Positions 8,665 to 15,947 of a stretch of DNA of 38,423 nucleotides are shown piece by piece. Origin of the DNA: CAZSXU01 sp964610505 (GTDB lineage: Bacteria; Arandabacterota; Arandabacteria; JAGLYR01); the NCBI GenBank assembly GCA_964610505.1, contig CAZSXU010000032.1, positions 1 to 38,423 of the forward strand. The letters are read 5' to 3'. Each line of letters starts with the position of its first letter. The stretch's first letter is position 1. The position numbers were made by a program, and so were the translations under genes. Below the pieces are notes generated by a model. That model did no database searches, had not been told where the DNA came from, and saw nothing but the letters and a program-made list of their open reading frames with translations.

Positions 8665-10323
8665 ATGCCAGAACATCCGAGGATCGGCATATTTCTCTGC
8701 GAGTGTGGCGGGGAAATCTCTAGAGGGGTGGATCTCGACACCCTTGCCTCGCGCGCGGGAACCTACCCGGACGTCGTCCACCTGAGTACCAAGCCTTTCT
8801 GGTGTTCCCCAGATGGCCTCCAAGAACTGAAGAGACGCATTGCGGAAGAGAAGTTGAACCGCGTCTTGGTCGCGGGTTGCTCTCCCCGCACCCACGGAGG
8901 CCTTCTGCAATCGCAGGTCGAAGAGGCCGGCCTCAACTGGAACTTCTGCCACATGGTCAACCTGCGTGAACACTGCGTACGGGTGCATTCGCAGGACGTC
9001 GAGGCCGCCACCGGGAAGGCGCTTCGACTGCTTCGCATGGGAGTGGCCGGCGCCGGACGCGCCGAAGCCGTCGACGAGATCGAAGTGGAGATTCTCCCCG
9101 CGGTCGCCGTGGTCGGCGGCGGAATCTCAGGAATGACCGCCGCTCTCTCGCTTGCCCGGCGGGGAATAGCCGTCAAGCTCATCGAGCAGGAAACCCATCT
9201 GGGCGGCACGCTGCGGGCCCTCTCGAGACTGTACCCGCAGAAAGTGGATGCAGCAAAATTCCTCGCGTCCCGAATCGAGGCCGTCCTTGGAAACGAGCGG
9301 ATCGAGGTTTTTCCGGGAAGCCGAATGGCGAATCTCGGGGGCCATGCGGGCGCATTTGAACTCACCGTCGATCGAGGGAACACCACAGAGACCGTTTCGG
9401 CCGGAGCCGTCATCGTCGCCACGGGCGCCGAGGAATGGATCCCCGCCGGAAGCGCCGGGCCTCCGGGCGTGATTTCGCTCACCGATCTTCACGGCCGCCT
9501 GAAGGCGGGGGACCCCGGCGCCGATCGAATCGTCTTCCTTCTTTCCCTGGATGGGCCGGTTTCGAGAATCCCCGCCGCCGTGGCCCTGATGGCTCATTCG
9601 GTCCTCGAGACGGCGGAACACATTCGGGAGATCCGGCCCGATGCGTCCCTCACGATCCTCTATCGGGACCTGCCGGAGAGCGCCCAGGGAATCGTCCAGG
9701 AGCTCTTCACGTCCGGTGTTCGATTCATACGGTACAGCCTCGAGAACCCCCCGAAGATCTCACCGGAGGCGGTGGACGTCCGGGAGCAGGGATCCGGGGA
9801 CAAAGTGAAGATCGAATCGGATCTGACGGTGCTGGCCGCGGGCCTTGCCCCGTCTCCCGGCACGCGCCTCGCCGGCGAGCTGCCGGTCCTCTGGCAGGAC
9901 GGCAACGGTTTCGTCGTCGAGCCCTATCTCCGGCTGAGACCCGGGGAAATCTTCGATCGCGGGGTCTACGTCGCCGGGACCGCTCATGGACCGGCCGGCG
10001 TGGCGGCCTCCATGGCGCAGGCTTTCGGCGCGGCGTCCCGGGCACTGCGATTCCTGCGCGCGGGCAAGATCGCCAAGCGCGCGCTCGTGGCCGTGGTGGA
10101 TGAAGAGATCTGTCGCGGGTGCGGACAGTGTGAAGAGGTGTGTGCCTTTGGCGCCGCTTGCCTTCGCGAGCGGGAGCGGGGAATTCGAAAATCCGAGATC
10201 GACGACGTGCTCTGCGTGGGGTGCGGTTTTTGTGTCTCCGAGTGCATTTCCGGCGCCATCCGGCTTCCTTATCATACGGATCGCCAGGTTCGGTCCGTGT
10301 TGGCCGGATCGGGTCCGGAATGA
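8665..10323 (+). CDS. hdrA: HdrA-like flavoprotein, first paralogue (central FeS motif lost)
   Basis: 552 residues. The N-terminal HdrA domain has C-x-C (FLCECGG, Cys12/14), WCSPDG and AGCSPRTHGG; a Rossmann FAD site VVGGGISGMTAALSLARRG begins about residue 150; the C-terminus has two 4Fe-4S motifs, CRGCGQCEEVCAFGA (~475) and CVGCGFCVSECISGAI (~515). Two canonical HdrA elements are missing: the P-T-N-D-C-S-I-C segment after the FAD motif (here TLRALSRLYPQ) and the central C-V-G-S-R...C-S-x-x-C-C motif, whose equivalent reads FLLSLDGPVSRIPAAV with no Cys, although the following ILYRDL element survives. This suggests a specialised electron-wiring or structural paralogue. First gene of the operon; 43 nt before mvhD1. 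Confidence 0.9.
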   Translation: MPEHPRIGIFLCECGGEISRGVDLDTLASRAGTYPDVVHLSTKPFWCSPDGLQELKRRIAEEKLNRVLVAGCSPRTHGGLLQSQVEEAGLNWNFCHMVNLREHCVRVHSQDVEAATGKALRLLRMGVAGAGRAEAVDEIEVEILPAVAVVGGGISGMTAALSLARRGIAVKLIEQETHLGGTLRALSRLYPQKVDAAKFLASRIEAVLGNERIEVFPGSRMANLGGHAGAFELTVDRGNTTETVSAGAVIVATGAEEWIPAGSAGPPGVISLTDLHGRLKAGDPGADRIVFLLSLDGPVSRIPAAVALMAHSVLETAEHIREIRPDASLTILYRDLPESAQGIVQELFTSGVRFIRYSLENPPKISPEAVDVREQGSGDKVKIESDLTVLAAGLAPSPGTRLAGELPVLWQDGNGFVVEPYLRLRPGEIFDRGVYVAGTAHGPAGVAASMAQAFGAASRALRFLRAGKIAKRALVAVVDEEICRGCGQCEEVCAFGAACLRERERGIRKSEIDDVLCVGCGFCVSECISGAIRLPYHTDRQVRSVLAGSGPE

Positions 10324-10366
10324 GAGGCTCGAGCCCTTGAGAGAAACTCGGAAACAGGAAGGACCC

Positions 10367-10774
10367 ATGACGGATCGGGCTGAGGTGAAGACCGGCGGAA
10401 TTCTGGTGTTCGTCTGCAACTGGATTCCCGCGATCGGCGCCGACAACGCCGGCGTCGTGGAGGCCCGCTATCCGTCGAGCATGACGCTCATTCCCGTTGC
10501 CTGTACGGGCCGCCTGACGCCCGGCATCCTCCTGGAAGCGTTCCGGTCGGCCGGCGCCGTCCTGGTTCTGGGATGCGCCCACGATGAATGCCACTTCGTC
10601 TCCGGAAGCACGCGGTGCGGGGACATGATCGAGGAGACCCGGGAGCTACTGCCGATGGTCGGAATCGACTCCGGCCGCCTCGGCTTCGAACTCCTGACCG
10701 AGAGCGACGGAAAGACCTTTGCCGATACCCTGACCCGTTTTGCTCGCGAGGTCGACGGGGGGAAACGAGCTTGA
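10367..10774 (+). CDS. mvhD: MvhD-like hydrogenase delta/FeS subunit, first copy
   Basis: 135 residues from ATG 10367 (AGGAAGG six nt upstream). MvhD carries a 2Fe-2S cluster and passes electrons to HdrA in Mvh-Hdr-type complexes. Family landmarks here: VFVCNWIPAIGADNAG, VACTGRLTP, LGCAHDECHF. The second Cys of the usual C-N-W-C motif is Ile, so one conserved ligand is absent, unlike the second copy at 15175, which has selenocysteine at that site. No hydrogenase large or small subunit is nearby, so electrons would come from another flavoprotein. Its stop (TGA 10772-10774) overlaps the TTG start of the next gene. Confidence 0.85.
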   Translation: MTDRAEVKTGGILVFVCNWIPAIGADNAGVVEARYPSSMTLIPVACTGRLTPGILLEAFRSAGAVLVLGCAHDECHFVSGSTRCGDMIEETRELLPMVGIDSGRLGFELLTESDGKTFADTLTRFAREVDGGKRA

Positions 10775-11916
10775 GCCTTCAGCAGGTCATCGACGAGACC
10801 AAGGCCTATTACTGTCTCGAGTGCGGAGTGTGCACGGGCAGCTGTCCCATTTCCAGGCTGAACCCGCGGTACTCCCCCCGGCTCTTCGTGGAGCGCTCTC
10901 TGCTGCTCCCGATCGAGGACGTCGTTCGGGACAAGGACCTCTGGGCCTGCTTGACGTGCGGGACGTGCAGCAGCCGGTGTCCGTCCCAAGTGGACTATCC
11001 CGAGTTCATGCGCGCCACTCGGCAGATGGCGTACGCCATGGATCTGGAACCGGTGGCCACCCACGGCGGGGTCCTGAAGGCACTGGTCGAGCTTCAGACG
11101 CGGGGCCTTCCGCAGCAACGGACGGGCTGGATTCCGGCGGACGTCAAGACCGCCGAGACGGGTGATACACTCTTCTTCGTGGGGTGTCTTCCCCACTTTC
11201 AGGTGGTCTTCCGACACCTCGAACTGGACGGCCTGGCCTCGGCCGCCGCGGCGCTCCGGCTTCTCAATCGAATCGGCATTGAACCGGCGGTCCGCAACGA
11301 CGAGCGCTGCTGCGGGCACGACGCCTATTGGACGGGCGATCTCCAGACCTTTGAGGCCCTGGCCCGGCTTAACCTCGAAATGATTCGGGCCTCGGGCGCT
11401 CGCCGCGTCGTGTTCGCGTGCCCCGAGGGATACCACACGGTGAAGGAGCTGTATCCCGGAATCCTGGGGCCTCTGCCCTTCGAGCCGGTCCATCTGTTCG
11501 AAATCTTGCTCGAGGAGATGGACAAGGGCGCCCTGGAACTTGGAGAAATCCCGCTCAAGGCGACTTTCCAGGATCCCTGCCGACTGGGACGAATGTCGGG
11601 GATGTACGATCCGCCGAGAGAAATCATGGCGCGCATTCCCGGGCTCGAACGGGTGGAGATGCCTCGGACCCGGGAGAACGCTCTTTGCTGCGGTTCGTCC
11701 GAATGGGTACATTGCACGGGATGCAACAAGGAAATTCAGATCGACCGGTTGAGGGAAGCGGGCGCCACGGGGGCGGAGATTCTCGTCACGGCCTGTCCCA
11801 AGTGCCGGATCCACCTGAGCTGCGCGCTCAAGGACAAGGATCTGGAGAACCCGGTCGCTCTTCGAGATCTCACGGAACTCCTTGCGGAATCTGCAGGAGG
11901 CAGAGAGCATGTCTAG
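10771..11916 (+). CDS. hdrD: HdrCB fusion (HdrD-like), thiol-disulfide/FeS electron-transfer subunit
   Basis: 381 residues, TTG start overlapping the mvhD1 stop in a TTGA arrangement, with a G-rich run (GGGGGGAAA) upstream. N-terminal HdrC-like ferredoxin: Cys15-x2-C-x2-C-x3-CP and Cys60-x2-C-x2-C-x3-CP. C-terminal HdrB-like CCG repeats: the first (FFVGCLPHF...ERCCGHDAY...ACPEGY) lacks the final Cys of C-x-x-C, while the second (FQDPCRLGR...ALCCGSSEW...ACPKCRIHL) is complete. In methanogens HdrB/HdrD CCG cysteines bind the noncubane clusters that cleave CoM-S-S-CoB; in bacteria the substrate is usually unknown. This is the only subunit of the locus with the catalytic CCG fold, so it probably carries the terminal reaction. 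Confidence 0.87.
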   Translation: MSLQQVIDETKAYYCLECGVCTGSCPISRLNPRYSPRLFVERSLLLPIEDVVRDKDLWACLTCGTCSSRCPSQVDYPEFMRATRQMAYAMDLEPVATHGGVLKALVELQTRGLPQQRTGWIPADVKTAETGDTLFFVGCLPHFQVVFRHLELDGLASAAAALRLLNRIGIEPAVRNDERCCGHDAYWTGDLQTFEALARLNLEMIRASGARRVVFACPEGYHTVKELYPGILGPLPFEPVHLFEILLEEMDKGALELGEIPLKATFQDPCRLGRMSGMYDPPREIMARIPGLERVEMPRTRENALCCGSSEWVHCTGCNKEIQIDRLREAGATGAEILVTACPKCRIHLSCALKDKDLENPVALRDLTELLAESAGGREHV

Positions 11917-13222
11917 GGAAGTGGTAGTCATCGGCGCGGGAATCGCCGGGATCCAGGCGTCTCTGGATCTCGCCGAGATGGGCTACAAGGTCCATCTGGT
12001 GGAGAAGAAGCCCTCCATCGGCGGGGTCATGGCGCAGCTGGACAAGACGTTCCCGACCAACGACTGCTCCATCTGAATCCTGGCGCCGAAGATGCTGGAT
12101 GCCGGTCGGCATCCCAACATCAACATGCTGGCGTATTCGGAGGTGGAAGGGCTCACCGGCCGGGCGGGCGGATTCACGGTTCGGGTTCGCAGGCGGGCCC
12201 GCTACGTGAAGGAAGACGTCTGCAACGCCTGCGGCGACTGCGTGGCCAAGTGCCCGACCAAGGTTCCGGACGACTTCGACATGCATCTTCGGAACCGGAA
12301 AGCCGTTTACCTCTACTTTGCGCAGGGGATTCCGGCGGTCATGACCATCGACGCCGAGCACTGCCGGTTCTTTACCAAGGGCAAGTGCCGCGTGTGCGAG
12401 AAAACCTGCCAGAAGGACGCGATCGACTTCGAACAGCAGGACGAGGTGGTGGACCTGGAAGCCGGGGCCGTGGTCATGGCCACGGGACTCGATCTCTACG
12501 ATCCGAGTGTGCTTCCACAGTACGGCTACGGCCGGCTGCCGAACGTCATCACCGGCCTGGAATACGAGCGGCTGATCAACGCCACGGGCCCCACCGGCGG
12601 TCACCTTCTCCGGCCGTCGGATCAGAAACTGGCGGAGAAGGTCGCCTACCTCCAGTGCGTCGGCTCGCGGGATCTCAATCACTGCAGCTACTGTTCGAGT
12701 GTGTGCTGCATGTACGCCATCAAGGACGCCATGCTGGCCCGGGAGCACGATCCCAACTCGAAATCTTACATCTTCCACACCGACTTCCGGAACGTCGGCA
12801 AGTGGTTCCAGAACTACGAGCATCGCGGTGCGGAAGAGTACGAGATCGAATACATTCGCGGCCGGGTCGCGGAGATCGAGGAGGATGAGGACCACAATCC
12901 CATCCTCTGGTATGAGGACACGGAGAAGCGGGAAGTGCGCAGTCTTAAGGTGGATATGGCCGTTCTCTCCACGGCGACGACTCCCAGCAAGGATGCCGGC
13001 GCACTCTCCAAGATCCTCGGGATCGAACAGAACGAGAGCGGCTTCGTGAAAGCCGACGGGAAGAGTCCGGTGGACACGACCGCACCGGGGATCTTCGCCT
13101 GCGGGTTCGCCCTCGGCCCGAAGGACATTCCCGAATCGGTGGCCGAGGCATCGGCCGCTGCTTCTCGGGTCGCGGAGCTTCTCGGCGCCCAGGGCGCGGA
13201 AAAGCAGAAAACAGAGAAGTAG
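11909..13222 (+). CDS. hdrA: HdrA flavoprotein, selenocysteine-containing (UGA at 12074-12076)
   Basis: 437 residues when the in-frame TGA at 12074-12076 is read as Sec56; without recoding it looks like two fragments (55 and 376 residues). Start ATG 11909 has GGAGG eight nt upstream and overlaps the previous stop by 8 nt. FAD motif VVIGAGIAGIQASLDLAEMG at residues 6-25; PTNDCSI-U-ILAPKM at 49-62, exactly where archaeal and bacterial HdrA have Cys or Sec; ferredoxin motifs Cys105/108/111/115 and Cys152/160/163/167; central LQCVGSRDLNHCSYCSSVCC near residue 250. It lacks the N-terminal HdrA domain and the C-terminal ferredoxin found in hdrA1 and hdrA3, so the paralogues are complementary. This is the only stand-alone HdrA here with both the Sec-loop and central cysteine motifs, hence the likely bifurcating flavin subunit. 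The 3' end runs into a TAGARAA repeat that supplies the stop codon. Confidence 0.9.
12097..12114 (+). promoter_or_regulatory. Candidate bacterial SECIS hairpin of hdrA2
   Basis: Perfect 7-bp stem GGATGCC-GGTC-GGCATCC. The apical loop starts 27 nt after the UGA at 12074-12076, inside the 16-37 nt window used for bacterial SECIS elements, and the GGUC loop resembles that of E. coli fdhF, which SelB recognises. It lies within the coding sequence, as bacterial SECIS elements must. Confidence 0.7.
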
Positions 13223-13299
13223 AAAATAGAAAATAGAGAAGTAGAAGATAGAGAATAGAAAATAGAGAAGTAGAAAATAGAGAATAGAGAATAGAGAAA
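13205..13299 (+). repeat. Heptanucleotide TAGARAA tandem tract
   Basis: From 13220 to 13299 there are eleven consecutive 7- or 8-nt units of the form TAGAAAA, TAGAGAA, TAGAAGA or TAGAGAAG; two degenerate CAGAAAA/CAGAGAAG units precede them inside the hdrA2 reading frame. The hdrA2 stop codon is the TAG of the first unit. It is an all-purine/T island in otherwise high-GC DNA between hdrA2 and hdrA3. Because the unit is not a multiple of three, TAG stops occur in all forward frames. Confidence 0.9.
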
Positions 13300-13369
13300 T
13301 AGATTTCGGAAAGAGTCATTGGGAAAGAAGCGGGCCCCGGTGTGGGGTTCGGGGACGAGGATTGTGGCC

Positions 13370-15175
13370 GTGACGGATCAGGACCACTCCAGCATGCCCG
13401 GCGACGGGCAGGAACTTCGAATCGGTGTGTTCGTCTGCCGGTGCGGGACCAACATCGCCGGTTTCCTGGACACGGAGAAGGTGAAGGAGTACGCCGAGAC
13501 ACTCCCGGGGGTGGTCTTCACCAAGGAGAATCTCTTCACGTGCTCCGAGTCCGGCGTCTCCGAGATCAAGCGGGGAATCGAGGAGAACCGGCTCAACCGC
13601 GTCGTCGTGGCCGCCTGCACGCCCCGAACGCATGAGCCCACCTTTCGCGCCGCGTGCGAGGAGGCGGGTCTCAACGCGTTTCTGTTCGAGTTCGTGAACG
13701 TTCGGGAGCAGTGCTCCTGGGTCCACAAGTCCGAGCGGGAAGCGGCCACGGAGAAGGCCATGGACCTGGTGCGGATGGGGGTCGCTCGGGCCGCCTTCCT
13801 CGAACCGCAGGCGGAAATTCGGGCTCCCGTCGTTCCCTCCGCGCTCGTCATCGGCGGCGGAATCTCAGGTCTCACCGCCGCACTTTCGCTCGCGCGGCGC
13901 GGGTTCGAGGTCAAGCTGGTGGAGAAGAGGTCCGAACTCGGCGGAACGACCCGTTTCCTCGGCCGGATCTTTCCGGCCGACGTCGACGCAAGCGAGCTCA
14001 TCCGCTCACGAATCGAGGAGGTCGAAGCTCACCCGAAGATCCACGTCTTCACCTCCACGGAAGTCGCCGAAGTCGGCGGGTACATCGGGAAATACAAGAT
14101 CTCGCTCAAAGAGGCCGGGCCCTCTCCCCAAGAGGCCGGGCCCTCTCCCCAAGAGGCCGGGCCCTCTCCCCAAGAGGCCGGGCCCTCTCCCCGAGAGGCC
14201 GGGCCCTCTCCCGAACCACCCGAGGATGAAACGGTGGGGGTTATCATCGTCGCAACCGGGACTCGCGTGCTCGTCCCCGAGGGCCTCTATGGGTACGACG
14301 GAAAACGGGTCGTGACCCAGCTCCAGTTCGAACAGGAAATCCGCAAGGGCGAGGATCTCCCCGAGCGCGTGGTGATGATCCAGTGCGTCGGGTCACGCAA
14401 TCGGGAGCGCGTTTATTGTTCCCGAATCTGCTGCATGACGGCCGTCAAGAACGCCGTTTTGCTCAAGGAGAGGGTCCCCTCGGCGGACGTCCACATTCTG
14501 TACCGGGATCTTCAGTGCTACGGCGTCGAGAACGAGGATCTCTTGAGAAGGGCCAAGAAAATCGGCGTTCGGTTCGTGGCCTTCTCCGACGACCACCCGC
14601 CTGCAGTGGATAAGGAGAGCGTGCGCGTGTCGTCCGACGTGTTGGGAACCGAGTTAACGCTTCCGGCGAACCGCGTGGTTCTGTCGACCGCGCTTCTGGC
14701 CGGGGACTCGGGCCCGGCACTCTCCAAGTTGTTGAAAGTCCCGCTGGACGCCGACGGATTCTTCCTGGAGGCCCACGTGAAACTCCGGCCCCTCGACTTC
14801 GCCACGGACGGGATTTTCGTCTGCGGCGCCGGCCACTGGCCCTGCACGGTGTCTGAGAGCATGGCCCAGGCCCTGGGCGCCGCCGGGCGGGCCTCGGTCC
14901 CGATGGCGGCCGGTGAGGTCGCCGTGGAGCCCATCGTGTCCAGGCTTGTGGACGAGGACCTCTGCCGGGGCTGCGGCCTCTGCGCGTCTCTCTGCCCGTA
15001 CGGCGCCATCGAAATGGTGGAGACCGACCACGGGACCAAGGCGAACATGATCTCGGTGGCCTGCAAGGGGTGCGGCGTGTGCGCGTCCTCCTGCTACCGG
15101 CGGGCCATCCATATGTGCCACTACACGGATGAACAGATCGAGGCTCAGGTGAACGCCTTCTTGAAGGGGAAATGA
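13370..15175 (+). CDS. hdrA: HdrA flavoprotein, third paralogue, with in-frame 21-nt repeat insertion
   Basis: 601 residues from GTG 13370 (GAGG nine nt upstream); GTG 13364 and TTG 13319 are weaker alternatives. N-terminal HdrA domain: VFVCRCGTNIAGF (Cys23/25), FTCSESGV, AACTPRTHEP. FAD site VIGGGISGLTAALSLARRG about residue 160. The Sec/Cys PTNDCS loop is missing (GGTTRFLGRIFP instead), but the central motif MIQCVGSRNRERVYCSRICC is intact, as is ILYRDLQCYG. Two C-terminal 4Fe-4S motifs, CRGCGLCASLCPYGAI (~530) and CKGCGVCASSCYRRAI (~565), are followed by the HdrA-typical MCHYTDEQIEAQVNA. Residues 248-282 are five EAGPSP-[QRE] heptads not expected in HdrA. The stop overlaps the start region of mvhD2. 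Confidence 0.92.
   Translation: MTDQDHSSMPGDGQELRIGVFVCRCGTNIAGFLDTEKVKEYAETLPGVVFTKENLFTCSESGVSEIKRGIEENRLNRVVVAACTPRTHEPTFRAACEEAGLNAFLFEFVNVREQCSWVHKSEREAATEKAMDLVRMGVARAAFLEPQAEIRAPVVPSALVIGGGISGLTAALSLARRGFEVKLVEKRSELGGTTRFLGRIFPADVDASELIRSRIEEVEAHPKIHVFTSTEVAEVGGYIGKYKISLKEAGPSPQEAGPSPQEAGPSPQEAGPSPREAGPSPEPPEDETVGVIIVATGTRVLVPEGLYGYDGKRVVTQLQFEQEIRKGEDLPERVVMIQCVGSRNRERVYCSRICCMTAVKNAVLLKERVPSADVHILYRDLQCYGVENEDLLRRAKKIGVRFVAFSDDHPPAVDKESVRVSSDVLGTELTLPANRVVLSTALLAGDSGPALSKLLKVPLDADGFFLEAHVKLRPLDFATDGIFVCGAGHWPCTVSESMAQALGAAGRASVPMAAGEVAVEPIVSRLVDEDLCRGCGLCASLCPYGAIEMVETDHGTKANMISVACKGCGVCASSCYRRAIHMCHYTDEQIEAQVNAFLKGK
14111..14215 (+). repeat. Five in-frame 21-nt tandem repeats within hdrA3
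   Basis: Unit GAGGCCGGGCCCTCTCCCCAA, slightly varied in the last codon (CAA x3, CGA, GAA), encodes E-A-G-P-S-P-[Q/R/E]. The copies are otherwise identical at nucleotide level, indicating recent slippage expansion. The tract sits between two strands of the flavoprotein fold (after YKISLK and before DETVGVIIVATG), i.e. in a surface loop. Confidence 0.93.
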
Positions 15176-15942
15176 TGGCGAAGGATTCCATCAAGGCCAT
15201 CGCGTACTGCTGTAACTGGTGAGCGTACAGCGCCGCGGATCTCGCCGGGGTTGCGAGACTTCAGTATCCGACCGAGGTACGGATCGTACGGGTGATGTGC
15301 GCCGGCCGTGTGGACATGGCCCACATGATCGGCCCCTTGCTTCAGGGAGCGGACGGGGTCTTCGTGGGCTCATGTTTGCCGGGAGAGTGTCACTACACCA
15401 GCGGCAACTTCCAAGCCCAGGGCAGAATCCGCCTGGTCGAGATGATTCTGAGACGAATCGGCCTCGAGCCGCGCCGGCTCACGATGAAGATGATGTCGTC
15501 CGCCGAGGGCCCCAAGTTCGTCGAATACGTAACCGAGTTCGTTCACGACATCAAAGAGATCGGTCCTCTGGGGGCCAAGGAAGGGATTCCCGAGGAGGAA
15601 CTCCGGTTGAAGCTCACGGCCGTCCTCGGTGCGGTGGAGAGCGAGAAGGTCCGATGGGTCGTCGGGAAGCGATCCGAATTCACGGAGACCGGCAACCTCT
15701 ACGGCGAAGTATTCACCGATCACGAGATCGGGCGCATGTTTGAAGAAATCGTGGCCGACGAGTGCGATCTTCAGGAAATGGTCCTGCGTCTGAAGAAGCA
15801 CTCCCTTACGGCCAAGGATCTGGCCTCCGAGATGCGCGCCTCCCCGCACGTGGTGGTCCGGCGGTTGGCGGATCTTCTGCGCCTCCGCCGGGTGGAGGTT
15901 TCGGACGACGGAGGGACACCCCTCTGGAAGGCGACGGGATAG
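15175..15942 (+). CDS. mvhD: MvhD-like subunit, selenocysteine-containing (UGA at 15220-15222), with C-terminal extension
   Basis: 255 residues with TGA 15220-15222 read as Sec16: the N-terminus is AYCCNW-U-AYSAADLAG, where the family has C-N-W-C-S-Y-x-G-A-D. Without recoding the gene would be called from ATG 15292 and lose the first cluster ligands. ATG 15175 (GAAGGGG five nt upstream) or the adjacent ATG 15172, which overlaps the hdrA3 stop as ATGA, starts translation. Other ligands: VMCAGRVD, GSCLPGECHY. Beyond the normal ~140-residue MvhD length there is an extension; residues ~205-245 (LTAKDLASEMRASPHVVVRRLADLLRLRRV) look like a winged helix, perhaps a protein-docking module. Sec replaces Cys here in methanogen VhuD as well (family knowledge). 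Confidence 0.9.
15240..15258 (+). promoter_or_regulatory. Candidate bacterial SECIS hairpin of mvhD2
   Basis: Six-bp perfect stem TCTCGC/GCGAGA enclosing a 7-nt loop CGGGGTT with guanines at positions 2-5 of the loop. The loop begins 23 nt after the UGA at 15220-15222, within the bacterial SECIS range. Confidence 0.6.
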
Positions 15943-15947
15943 CGGGT

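Noticed and set aside
11909..12076. hdrA2 as a frameshifted or nonsense pseudogene
   Set aside because: The frame is identical on both sides of the UGA, the codon is UGA rather than UAA/UAG, it sits exactly at the known Cys/Sec position, and a matching hairpin follows. Selenocysteine is the simpler reading.
13220..13299. TAGARAA tract as a CRISPR array or transcription terminator
   Set aside because: No spacers and no hairpin; downstream genes hdrA3 onward overlap closely and have no evident promoter, so transcription presumably continues.
14029..14247. 21-nt repeats as a CRISPR array
   Set aside because: Units are directly adjacent without spacers and lie in frame inside hdrA3.
12074..15222. 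UGA as a reassigned sense codon (code 4 or 25) genome-wide
   Set aside because: Many other genes here end in TGA with normal family lengths (hdrA1 at 10323, hdrA3 at 15175, aor at 38116), so UGA is a stop in general.
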